From positions 2,294,001 to 2,358,000 of the forward strand of contig NZ_CP085345.1 in assembly GCF_020618415.1 (NCBI RefSeq): 64,000 bases of DNA. The letters run 5' to 3'. The stretch is from Cupriavidus sp. MP-37. Its GTDB lineage: Bacteria > Pseudomonadota > Gammaproteobacteria > Burkholderiales > Burkholderiaceae. The notes below the pieces were generated by a model that worked only from the letters and a program-made list of their open reading frames with translations, was not told the origin of the DNA and made no database searches. Made by a program: the position numbers and the translations under genes. This document shows positions 1 to 7,967 of this stretch, one piece after another (positions within the stretch are counted from its first letter, which is position 1; each line of letters opens with the position of its first letter).

Positions 1-519
1 GATCCGCGTTCGGTCGCCAGCGGCGGCTTCGAGTCGCAGAGCCTGCTGTTGGCGGGCGGCATCAGTGTGGGTTACCTGCCGCTGCTGACGCTCGCTGCCA
101 CAGTTGCCATCACGCTGGCATTGCAATGGCTGTTCGGGCGCACCGCGCTCGGGCGCGCGTTTCGCGCCACCTCGGACGACCGCGAGACGGTGCAGCTCAT
201 GGGCGTCTCGCATCGCCGCACCTATGCGCTGGCAATGGCCATTGCCTTTGTGCTGGTGGCGGTGGCGGCGGCGCTCTACGCGCTGCGCACATCGGTATCG
301 CCATCGGACGGCCCCGGCTTGCTGCTCTATGCCTTCGAGGCCGTGATCATCGGCGGCATGGGCTCGTTCTGGGGCACCTTTCTCGGCGGCATGGCGCTCG
401 GCGTGGCCCAGCAGGCCGGCTTTTACTTCGACCCTGGTTGGGGCATCTGGCTGGGACACGTGATGTTCCTCGCGGTGCTTGTCGCCAGGCCCCAAGGCTT
501 CATGCCCAAGACCGCATAG
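1..519 (+). CDS. livH: Branched-chain amino acid ABC transporter permease, LivH type (5' end outside window)
   Basis: The reading frame is open from base 1, so the start lies upstream; 172 C-terminal residues are present. The protein is very hydrophobic, with several membrane segments, and carries the EAA-like loop of the LivH family (TSDDRETVQLMGVS) followed by the conserved AFEAVIIGGMGSFWGTFLGG segment near the C-terminus. LivH pairs with LivM to form the inner-membrane channel of HAAT-family importers for branched-chain amino acids, amides or aromatic acids. livM starts 10 bases after the stop, so the two are co-transcribed. The substrate cannot be read from the permease. Confidence 0.9.
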   Translation, partial: DPRSVASGGFESQSLLLAGGISVGYLPLLTLAATVAITLALQWLFGRTALGRAFRATSDDRETVQLMGVSHRRTYALAMAIAFVLVAVAAALYALRTSVSPSDGPGLLLYAFEAVIIGGMGSFWGTFLGGMALGVAQQAGFYFDPGWGIWLGHVMFLAVLVARPQGFMPKTA

Positions 520-529
520 AGGTACCGAG

Positions 530-1654
530 ATGACAAATCCTGTGAAGACTGCAATGACGGCAGGGCACGCGTTCACGGTGCAACGAGGCTCACGCGCAAG
601 CAGGGTTGCGCTTCTGGTTCTGCTGCTGGCGGCGCTCGCCGTCGCCAGCGCGCCATACTGGGCCGGCCGCGATACCATGCGCGACTTCACCCAGATGGCG
701 TCCTACCTGCTCTTTGCCTTGATGTGGAATCTGCTGGCGGGGTACGGCGGCATGGTTTCGATCGGCCAGCAGGCGTTTTTCGGCATCGGCGGCTATGCCA
801 TGCTGGTGCTGGCCAATGTGTGTGGCGTGTCACCGTTCCTGGCAGTACCCCTCGGCGCCGGCATCGCGGTGCTTGTGGCGCTGCCGGTGTCGCGCATCGC
901 GTTCCGGCTGGAGGGCGGGTATTTCGCAGTAGGCACTTGGGTCATCGCCGAAGTGTTCCGGCTGGGCATGGCCAATGTGTCGGCACTGGGCGGCGGCTCG
1001 GGCACCAGCCTGACGGCGCTGCAGGGTATCCCACGCGCAACGCGCGAGGCGCTGACGCTGTGGCTGGCGCTGGCCGCGGTGGTGGGTGGCATTGCCTTGC
1101 TCTATGCATTCCTGCGCGCCCGGCCCGGCCTTGCTCTTACCGCAATGCGCGACAACGCCGTGGCTGCCGCCAGCCAGGGCGTGGATGTGCGGCGCGCCCG
1201 GCTCACCGTGTACCTGGTCTCGGCAGGCGGCACCGCGTTCGCCGGTGCACTTTACTTTCTGGGCAACCTGCGGATCTCGCCCGATGCCGCGTTCTCGGTC
1301 AACTGGACGGCATTCGGCATTTTCATCGTGCTGATCGGCGGCATCGGCACGCTCGAGGGTCCCATCATCGGCGCGTTGATTTTCTTCGTCCTGAACAAGT
1401 TCCTGTCGGACTACGGCACCTGGTACCTGATCGGGCTGGGCGTCGTGGCCATCGTCGTTGCGCTGTACTTCCCCCAGGGCATCTGGGGCTATGTGTCGAA
1501 GCGCTTTGGCCTGCAGTTGTTTCCGGTAGGAAGGCGGGTGGTGTACGCGGACCCGGGTCCGGCGCACCCTACCGCGCCGCATGAAGGCGTGGCCGACACG
1601 GCATTGATCCATGGCACGCCGCAGCCGCCGTCCGCGCGCGAGGTCGCCTCGTAG
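530..1654 (+). CDS. livM: Branched-chain amino acid ABC transporter permease, LivM type
   Basis: A 374-residue polytopic membrane protein, second permease of the importer begun by the preceding gene. Family marks are MSIGQQAFFGIGGYA-like text (VSIGQQAFFGIGGYA, about residues 75-90), the EAA loop ALTAMRDNAVAAASQGVD, and IVLIGGIGTLEGPIIGAL. The ATG at 530 is chosen because the frame can be extended upstream only by running into livH; GAGG lies a few bases before it. The C-terminal 50 residues after the last membrane helix are longer than usual and rich in Pro and Ala. No ATPase gene follows; the LivF/LivG subunits must lie upstream of the window. Confidence 0.9.
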   Translation: MTNPVKTAMTAGHAFTVQRGSRASRVALLVLLLAALAVASAPYWAGRDTMRDFTQMASYLLFALMWNLLAGYGGMVSIGQQAFFGIGGYAMLVLANVCGVSPFLAVPLGAGIAVLVALPVSRIAFRLEGGYFAVGTWVIAEVFRLGMANVSALGGGSGTSLTALQGIPRATREALTLWLALAAVVGGIALLYAFLRARPGLALTAMRDNAVAAASQGVDVRRARLTVYLVSAGGTAFAGALYFLGNLRISPDAAFSVNWTAFGIFIVLIGGIGTLEGPIIGALIFFVLNKFLSDYGTWYLIGLGVVAIVVALYFPQGIWGYVSKRFGLQLFPVGRRVVYADPGPAHPTAPHEGVADTALIHGTPQPPSAREVAS

Positions 1655-1705
1655 CGCGGCACGGCACCAGCAAAAATCAGAACCAAAATATTATCCGGAG
1701 GAAAC

Positions 1706-2815
1706 ATGAAAACATCGATGGCACTGCCAGCGTGCCTGGTCGCCGCCATACTGCCTGCGCTGGCAAGCGCGCAGAGCAACGTCACACTCTCGGGCGTGAT
1801 CGACGGGGGCATCACCTACGTCAACAATCAGCACGGCGGCGCTGCCACGTTGCTCGACAGCGGCGTGCTTGCGCCCAACCTGCTGACCTTCAAGGGCACC
1901 GAAGACCTTGGCGGCGGCACCAGGGCGCTGTTCGAGCTGACCTCGCAGTTCGAGCTGAGCGACGGCAGCACCATTCCCGGTGCGGGGCAGATTTTCAACC
2001 GTACCGCGCTGGTCGGCTTGGCCAGCGAGAAGTTCGGCACGCTGACCGTGGGCAACCAGTATGACTTCATGTTCGAGTCGCTGACTGTCCGGCGCTTTGA
2101 CGGCGCCTTCCTGTTCGGCGGCCTCTACGATTTCCGGCAAGGTCCCTTCTCGGCACTGGGGGTGCCGAACAACCCGACCGGCTCGTTCGACTTCGACCGC
2201 ATGGCGGGCGCCACGCGCGTTGCCAATTCGATCAAGTACCGCTCGCCCCAGATCAGCCACTTCAGCTTCGGCGCGCTGTATGGTTTCGGCGAGACGCCGG
2301 GATCGGTGTCGTCAAACGCTACCATGAGCTTCGGCGCGAACTACGAGAACGGCCCGCTTGGGCTCGGCGCGGCCTACGTGGATGTCAAATACCCGCAACT
2401 CGGCAATGGCCACGACAGCATCCGCAACGTTGGCGTAGGGGCGCACTACCAGTTCCCGTCGGTGCTGGCCATGCTGCTCTACACCAACACGAGGAACACG
2501 GCCACGGGTGCCAGGATCAATGTGTACAAGACAGGGGCGCTGTGGAATATCTCGGGGCCCTGGGCGGCTGGACTGGACTATGCCTACATGCAGGGTAATG
2601 ACGTGCTGCAGAACAACAAGGCCCACCAGGTCGCCGCGGCGCTGCAATACCATTTTTCAAAGCGCACCACGGCATATGTCGAAGGCATCTACCAGCGGGC
2701 CAGTGGAGATGGACCCGTCACGCGTGCGTGGATCAATGGCTTGTTGCAGCCAGATGGTGCGGCTAGCAACCGGTCTCAGACCCTGGCGCGGATCGGCCTG
2801 CTAGTCAAGTTTTAG
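1706..2815 (+). CDS. Outer-membrane porin, beta-proteobacterial general porin family
   Basis: 369 residues with a clear signal peptide (MKTSMALPACLVAAILPALA, cleavage after SAQ-type site near residue 22) and the family opening SNVTLSGVIDGGITYVNN. The mature part alternates short amphipathic strands, includes the loop-3 region with RVANSIKYRSPQ, and ends in an aromatic-terminated strand (LARIGLLVKF), the C-terminal phenylalanine needed for outer-membrane assembly. It forms a trimeric diffusion channel. A strong ribosome site (CCGGAGG) precedes the ATG by 7 bases. It follows livM by 51 bases and could supply the importer's substrate across the outer membrane; that link is inference from position. 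Confidence 0.9.
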   Translation: MKTSMALPACLVAAILPALASAQSNVTLSGVIDGGITYVNNQHGGAATLLDSGVLAPNLLTFKGTEDLGGGTRALFELTSQFELSDGSTIPGAGQIFNRTALVGLASEKFGTLTVGNQYDFMFESLTVRRFDGAFLFGGLYDFRQGPFSALGVPNNPTGSFDFDRMAGATRVANSIKYRSPQISHFSFGALYGFGETPGSVSSNATMSFGANYENGPLGLGAAYVDVKYPQLGNGHDSIRNVGVGAHYQFPSVLAMLLYTNTRNTATGARINVYKTGALWNISGPWAAGLDYAYMQGNDVLQNNKAHQVAAALQYHFSKRTTAYVEGIYQRASGDGPVTRAWINGLLQPDGAASNRSQTLARIGLLVKF

Positions 2816-3072
2816 CGTTGAAGAGCCAGGTTACGAGTCCAGGCCTGGCGTGTGCGCTTCCGCTGCCACCCGAAGTCAATGCAGCGATTCTGTGCCAGGC
2901 CAGGTAATCCGTTAAGTGACGAATCTGGCGCGCGAGAGGTGTGACCGGCGCCCGCACCAAGCGGTCGGCTGTTGTCCATAAACACCGTTTCTATGGCACA
3001 TGCTTTCCCTACATAGCGCCCCCGGCCAGCCGCCTTTGCTGCAAGCTAGTGTGCTCGCCCCGATCGCTGCCC

Positions 3073-4002
3073 ATGAAACGCACCACCACCATTCCCACGC
3101 CGCCGCCCGATGCCGCGCACATCCTGGTGCCGGCCGACGCGCCGGCGGGCAATGGCTGCGCCGATGACCGCAACTTCGTCACGGCGCTGGCGCGCGGCAT
3201 GGAGCTGTTGCGGGCGTTCGGGCCGCAGGACGATTACCTGGGCAATGCCGAGCTGTCGCGGCGCACGGGCATTCCGCGACCGACGGTGTCGCGGCTGACC
3301 TATACGCTGGCCACGCTGGGCTACCTGACCTATATCGAGGCGACGGAAAAATACCGGCTGGGGCAGGGCGCGATGGTGCTCGGGCACCGTTACGTCGGTG
3401 GCGCCGGCATCCGCGAGGTCGCGCAGCCGCTGATGCAGTCGCTGGCGTTCGCGACCGATTGCACGGTGGCGCTGGCCATGCCGGACCGCCATGCCATGGT
3501 TTACCTGGAAAGCTGCCAGCCGCGCGGCGCGCTGGTGATCCGGCTGACGCCGGGCGCGCGGCTGCCGATGGCAACTTCGGCGATCGGGCGCGCGTGGCTG
3601 GCCGGCCTGGATGCGGATCACCGCGAGGCGGCGCTGGCGGAGCTGGCGCGGCACTACGGCGCGCGCTGGCCGGCCGTGCGCGCCGGCGTGGAACGCGCGC
3701 TGCGCGACCATGCGCGCCGTGGCTTCTGCGTGGCGCATGCCGAATGGGACCGTACTGTCAGCGGCGCCGCGGCCCCGCTGCGGCTGGCGGGCAGCAGTGA
3801 AGTGCTGGCGCTGAATATCGGCGGCGCCGCGGCGCGGCTGTCGCCGGAGATCCTGGAAGCCAACCTGGGTCCGCGCGTGCGCGAGCTGGCGCAGACCCTG
3901 CAGGCGCGGCTGTGGCAGCCCGGCGGCGCGCGCGCGACTGCGCGCTTTGCTTCGGCGCAGCCGGAACCCGGGCCCGAGCCCGGCGCGGCGAAGCGGGCCT
4001 GA
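3073..4002 (+). CDS. IclR-family transcriptional regulator
   Basis: 309 residues from the ATG at 3073 (MKRTTTIP); an upstream extension to 2941 lacks coding character. The N-terminal winged helix covers about residues 35-95, with NAELSRRTGIPRPTVSRLTY as the recognition region. The rest is the IclR effector-binding domain (YLESCQPRGALVIRL, LPMATSAIGRAWLAGL). It precedes, in the same direction, an SDR dehydrogenase and a Bug-type binding protein, so it probably controls that small catabolic group. The ligand is unknown. The last 30 residues are a low-complexity Ala/Pro/Glu tail. Confidence 0.88.
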   Translation: MKRTTTIPTPPPDAAHILVPADAPAGNGCADDRNFVTALARGMELLRAFGPQDDYLGNAELSRRTGIPRPTVSRLTYTLATLGYLTYIEATEKYRLGQGAMVLGHRYVGGAGIREVAQPLMQSLAFATDCTVALAMPDRHAMVYLESCQPRGALVIRLTPGARLPMATSAIGRAWLAGLDADHREAALAELARHYGARWPAVRAGVERALRDHARRGFCVAHAEWDRTVSGAAAPLRLAGSSEVLALNIGGAAARLSPEILEANLGPRVRELAQTLQARLWQPGGARATARFASAQPEPGPEPGAAKRA

Positions 4003-4052
4003 ATCGTGCGGCCTGCGGACGCCGGCATTCGAATTCAACGAGGAGACCACCC

Positions 4053-4865
4053 ATGGAAGTACGCAACAAGACCGTCGTGGTGACCGGCGCGGCCACCGGC
4101 ATCGGCCGCGCGCTGGCGCTGGCCTTTGCGCAGGCCGGCGCGCGCGGCGTGGCCGTGGCTGACCTGAATGCGGCCGGCGCTGCCACGGTGGCGGCCGAGG
4201 TCCAGGCCGCCGCGCCCGCATGCCAGGTGTTTGCCCAGCCGGTCGACGTGGCCGACGCGGCCGCGGTGCAGGCATTGGCCGATGCGGCCACGCAGCGCTT
4301 CGGCCAGGTCGACATTTTCTGCTCCAACGCCGGCATCATCCTGCGCAAGGGCCTGGACGCCAGCGCCGGCGACTGGCAGCGCATCTGGGACATCAACGTG
4401 ATGGCGCACATCCATGCGGCAAAGGCGGTGCTGCCGCAGATGCTGGAGCGCGGCGACGGCTACTTCGTCAACACGGTGTCGGCCGCGGGCCTGCTGTCGC
4501 AGATCGGCTCGGCGCCTTACGCGGTGACCAAGCATGCCGCCATCGGCTTTGCCGAGTGGCTGTCGATCACCTACGGCGACCGCGGCATCAAGGTCAGCTG
4601 CATCTGCCCGCAGGGCGTGCAGACCAATATGCTGTTCGGCGAGAACGGCGAGCGCAAGGGCTTCCTGCAGGAAGGCTCAGTCACCGCCGAGCATGTGGCC
4701 GCGGTGACGCTGGAGGGCGTGGCCGACGAGCGCTTCCTGATCTTGCCGCACCCCGAAGTGCTTGAGTACTATCGCCGCAAGGGCCAGGACTATGACCGCT
4801 GGCTGCGCGGCATGCGCCGCCTGCACGACAAGGTGATGCAGGAGTTCGGCGGCATCGCGGTCTGA
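4053..4865 (+). CDS. Short-chain dehydrogenase/reductase (classical SDR)
   Basis: 270 residues with the full classical SDR set: cofactor motif TGAATGIG at 11-18, NAGI at 92-95, and the catalytic Ser143, Tyr156 and Lys160 (YAVTK). The start at 4053 follows GAGGAGACC. It is a cytoplasmic NAD(P)-dependent oxidoreductase; the substrate is not evident. It lies 50 bases after the IclR regulator and 95 before a solute-binding protein, and probably belongs to the same transcription unit. Confidence 0.88.
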   Translation: MEVRNKTVVVTGAATGIGRALALAFAQAGARGVAVADLNAAGAATVAAEVQAAAPACQVFAQPVDVADAAAVQALADAATQRFGQVDIFCSNAGIILRKGLDASAGDWQRIWDINVMAHIHAAKAVLPQMLERGDGYFVNTVSAAGLLSQIGSAPYAVTKHAAIGFAEWLSITYGDRGIKVSCICPQGVQTNMLFGENGERKGFLQEGSVTAEHVAAVTLEGVADERFLILPHPEVLEYYRRKGQDYDRWLRGMRRLHDKVMQEFGGIAV

Positions 4866-4960
4866 GGCAGCGGGCCGTCTGGCAGGTTCCGGCGGCGGCA
4901 TTGCCGCCGCCTTCACAATGCGCGCGGCCACGCAGCCGCGCGCGACCGGAGGAGCATCCC

Positions 4961-5938
4961 ATGCGTTTCGGTACCGTTGCCGCGGCGGCAGTGCTTGCCG
5001 CATCCATCCTGGCCAGCCCCATCGCCGCGCAGGCACAGGGCTATCCCGCCAAGCCCATCCGCATCGTGGTCGGCTTCCCTACCGGGGGCGCGCCGGACAC
5101 GCTGGCGCGCATCGTCTCGGAGAAGATCTCGCCCGCCTGGGGCCAGCCCGTGGTGGTCGACAACAAGCCGGGCGCGGGCGGCAATATCGGCGCCGAGGCC
5201 GTGGCCCACGCGCCGCCGGACGGCTATACGCTGGCGCTCGGCACCGTCGGCACGCATTCGATCAACGGCGCGCTGTACAGCAAGATGCCGTACGACATGG
5301 TCAAGGACTTTGCGCCGGTGATCCTGATCGCCTCGACGCCCAACGTGCTGGTGGTCAATCCCGGCGTGCCGGCGAAGAACGTGGCGGAGCTGATCGCGCT
5401 GGCCAAGGCCAAGCCGGGCGGCCTGACCTTCGGCACGCCGGGCATCGGCACCTCGCCCCATGTGGCGGGGGAAATGTTCAATGCGATGGCGGGCATCAAG
5501 ATCACGCATGTCCCTTACAAGGGCCGCGCCATGGCCATCCCCGACCTGCTCGGCGGCCATATCACCATGATGTTCGACAACCTGCCGTCGGCCCTGCCCG
5601 TGGTGCGCGAGGGCAAGCTGCGCGCGCTGGGCATCACCAGTGCCAAGCGCTCGGCGTCGGCGCCAGATATCCCGACGCTGGCCGAGCAGGGCTTGCCGGG
5701 CTTCGAGGCCGATTCGTGGTTCGCGGTGTTCGCGCCGGCGCATACGCCGAAGGAGGTGGTGGGCAAGCTGAACACGGAGCTCAACCGCATCTTTACGCTG
5801 CCCGAAGTACAGGCGAAGCTGAAGACGCTGGGACTGGATCCGGTGCTGGGCACGCCGGAAAAGCTGGCCGCGTACCAACGGCAGGAAATCGCTAAGTGGG
5901 CGAGGGTGGTGAAGGAGTCGGGGGCGAAGGCGGAGTAG
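4961..5938 (+). CDS. Bug-family tripartite tricarboxylate transporter substrate-binding protein
   Basis: 325 residues with a Sec signal peptide (to about residue 25, ASPIAAQAQ) and the Bug family opening YPAKPIRIVVGFPTGGAPDT. The ligand-cradle segments NKPGAGGNIGAEAVAHAPPDGYT and TFGTPGIGTSPH are present. These periplasmic proteins deliver carboxylates to TctAB permeases, and Cupriavidus-type genomes encode many orphan copies. No TctA or TctB gene is adjacent, so this is an orphan. GGAGG lies 8 bases before the ATG. Confidence 0.9.
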   Translation: MRFGTVAAAAVLAASILASPIAAQAQGYPAKPIRIVVGFPTGGAPDTLARIVSEKISPAWGQPVVVDNKPGAGGNIGAEAVAHAPPDGYTLALGTVGTHSINGALYSKMPYDMVKDFAPVILIASTPNVLVVNPGVPAKNVAELIALAKAKPGGLTFGTPGIGTSPHVAGEMFNAMAGIKITHVPYKGRAMAIPDLLGGHITMMFDNLPSALPVVREGKLRALGITSAKRSASAPDIPTLAEQGLPGFEADSWFAVFAPAHTPKEVVGKLNTELNRIFTLPEVQAKLKTLGLDPVLGTPEKLAAYQRQEIAKWARVVKESGAKAE

Positions 5939-6444
5939 ATTCGTTCGTTGCCACCGGCGTCTTTCCATTCCCGCTTGGGCAAGCGCGCGGCGGCATCATT
6001 GCCTCGATCCTTCCAACTCCCGTTTGCGTACTCCCTCTCCCGCAAGCGGGAGAGGGGAGCAAACCGGCAGCGGCATTAGTGCTTCGAGCCGTGCAACTCC
6101 CGCTTGTGTACTCCCTCTCCCGCTTGCGGGAGAGGGCTGGGGAGAGGGCGGGAGCCTCAACGAAGTGACGGCCGTCGCTATTGCCACGGCCGGCCCTCTC
6201 CCCCGGCCCCTCGCCCGCAAGCGGGAGAGGGGAGAAAACCCGCGGCGGCATCATTGCTTCGAGCCTTGCAACTCCCGCTTGTTTGCTCCCTCTCCCGCTT
6301 GCGGGAGAGGGCTGGGGTGAGGGCGGGAGCCTCAACGAAGTGAAGGCCGTCGCTATTGCACACGCCTGCCCTCACCCCCACAGAGCACCCAAGCGGCATC
6401 AGATAGTCAACAGTGCTGCTGGCGTTCGCATGCACCCCGAATGC
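5939..6444. other. Gene-free stretch filled by REP-like palindromes
   Basis: Between the Bug gene and the DHA2 efflux gene (which converge here) no reading frame looks coding. The stretch holds four copies of the dispersed 24-base palindrome and their shared flanks, including repeated CTCAACGAAGTGA and GGGTGAGGGCGGG-like text. The palindromes may help terminate both genes, but none is followed by a T run. Confidence 0.8.
6033..6311. repeat. Four REP-like palindromes
   Basis: Copies at 6033-6056, 6113-6136, 6208-6231 and 6288-6311. Each is two 11-base arms, CCCTCTCCCGC and GCGGGAGAGGG, separated by AA or TT; the third copy has one substitution. The flanking text between copies is also repeated, which indicates a larger composite unit. 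Confidence 0.9.
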
Positions 6445-7836
6445 TCACGCATCCGGCTCCACCGCCCCCCGCACTACCGTCTCTCCACCGGGATCGCGCA
6501 ACCGGCTCAAACTGATCATCGCCCCCACCGCCGCCACCGCCGCCGCCACATACAACGCCATGCGCGCCGCGCCGGCCGGCGACAGGCTGAACAGCAGCGC
6601 CACCAGCGCCGTGCCGGTGGTCTGTCCCAGCAGCCGCGTGGTGGCCTGCGCGCCGCTGGCGCCGCCGCTGCGTTCCGGTGGGGTGGCGCCGATCATGGCG
6701 CGGTTGTTGGGGGACTGGAAGAAGCCGAAGCCGGTGCCGCACATGGCCATGCGCCAGGCGATGTCGAAGCTGCCGGCATCGGGGCCCAGCGTGGCCAGGC
6801 CGACCAGTCCGCCGCCGAGCATGGCCAGGCCGATGCCGGCGAGGATGCTGGCCGGATAGCGGTCCGACAGCCGGCCCGAGACTGCCGCCATCACCGCCAC
6901 CATCAGCGGCCACGGCGTGATCAGCAGGCCGGTCTCCTGCAGCGAGCGGCCGAGCTGGTATTCGAGATAGAACGGCAGCGCGACGAAGGACAGCATCTGC
7001 GTCATGAACGAGCAGAACGACGTGCCCACTGCCAGCGTAAAGGCGCGGCTGGCGAACAGGTCCACCGGCACCAGCGGCGCGGCGCGCCCGCGCTGGCGCC
7101 GCACCAGCAGCCAGCCCAGCCCCACCGCCAGCGCCACGCCGGCGCAGCCGGTCAGGCGCCAGCCGGCGTGGCCCAGGCCATCGACGCTCAGGATAAACAT
7201 GCCGAACACCAGCGCCGACAGCAGCGCGCTGGGGTAATCGAAACCGCGCGGCTGCGGCGGCGTATCTGGCAGCGCGGTGCGGCTCAGCGCCAGCGCGGCG
7301 ATGGCCACCGGCACGTTGACCGCGAACAGCCAGGGCCAGCTCGCCACCGCCAGGATCAGCGCGCCCAGCGACGGCCCCACCGCAATGGTCACGCCCACCA
7401 CCAGGGCGTTGAGGCCGATGCCGCGGCCCAGGCGCGTGGGCGGGTAGATAAAGCGCACCAGCGCCGTGTTGACGCTCATGATGCCGGCGCCGCCGATGCC
7501 CTGCAGCACGCGCGCGGCCACCAGCATCGGCAGGTTCACCGCCAGCGCGCACAGCAGTGAACCCACCAGGAACGTGGCAAGCCCCGCCCGGTAGACCCGC
7601 TTGTAGCCCAGGATGTCTCCCAGCGACGACAGCGGCAGCAGGCACACGGTTACCGTCAGCTGGTAGGCGTTGACGACCCAGATGGTACTGGCGGGATCGG
7701 CCTGCAGTTCGCGCGAGATCGACGGCAGCGCGATATTGGCGATCGAGCCGTCGAGCACGGCCATGATCAGGCCGAAGAAAACGGTCAGGATCGCCCAGGT
7801 TCGCTGGGGCTGGGGAAGGCCTTGTTCTGGCTGCAT
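6445..7836 (-). CDS. DHA2-family (EmrB/QacA type) MFS efflux transporter
   Basis: 463 residues from the ATG at 7836; a GTG at 7896 would add 20 residues but adds nothing recognisable. Neither has a strong ribosome site. Motif C of the drug:H+ antiporters is seen around GVTIAVGPSLGALI, motif A-like text in SLGDILGYKRVYRAG, and the N-terminal LDGSIANIALPSI is typical of the 14-helix DHA2 group. It is probably an inner-membrane multidrug or metabolite exporter. No membrane-fusion or outer-membrane partner is adjacent, so it would work alone or with partners elsewhere. Confidence 0.85.
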   Translation of the reverse strand: MQPEQGLPQPQRTWAILTVFFGLIMAVLDGSIANIALPSISRELQADPASTIWVVNAYQLTVTVCLLPLSSLGDILGYKRVYRAGLATFLVGSLLCALAVNLPMLVAARVLQGIGGAGIMSVNTALVRFIYPPTRLGRGIGLNALVVGVTIAVGPSLGALILAVASWPWLFAVNVPVAIAALALSRTALPDTPPQPRGFDYPSALLSALVFGMFILSVDGLGHAGWRLTGCAGVALAVGLGWLLVRRQRGRAAPLVPVDLFASRAFTLAVGTSFCSFMTQMLSFVALPFYLEYQLGRSLQETGLLITPWPLMVAVMAAVSGRLSDRYPASILAGIGLAMLGGGLVGLATLGPDAGSFDIAWRMAMCGTGFGFFQSPNNRAMIGATPPERSGGASGAQATTRLLGQTTGTALVALLFSLSPAGAARMALYVAAAVAAVGAMISLSRLRDPGGETVVRGAVEPDA

Positions 7837-7967
7837 GGGGGAGACATTGGAGACAATGCCGCGCCCGGATCGGACAAGCCCGGCCAGGCGGGCCACGGCG
7901 CGGCGTTGCCATTATGGTCGCGCGTGGGGCTGCCCGCAAATCCGCCGATTGTGGTAATGCGCAGCGG

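Noticed and set aside
6033..6311. Regularly spaced palindromes read at first as a CRISPR array
   Set aside because: Only four units with unequal spacing, the 'spacers' are themselves repeated, and the same palindrome is scattered over the window; no cas gene is near.
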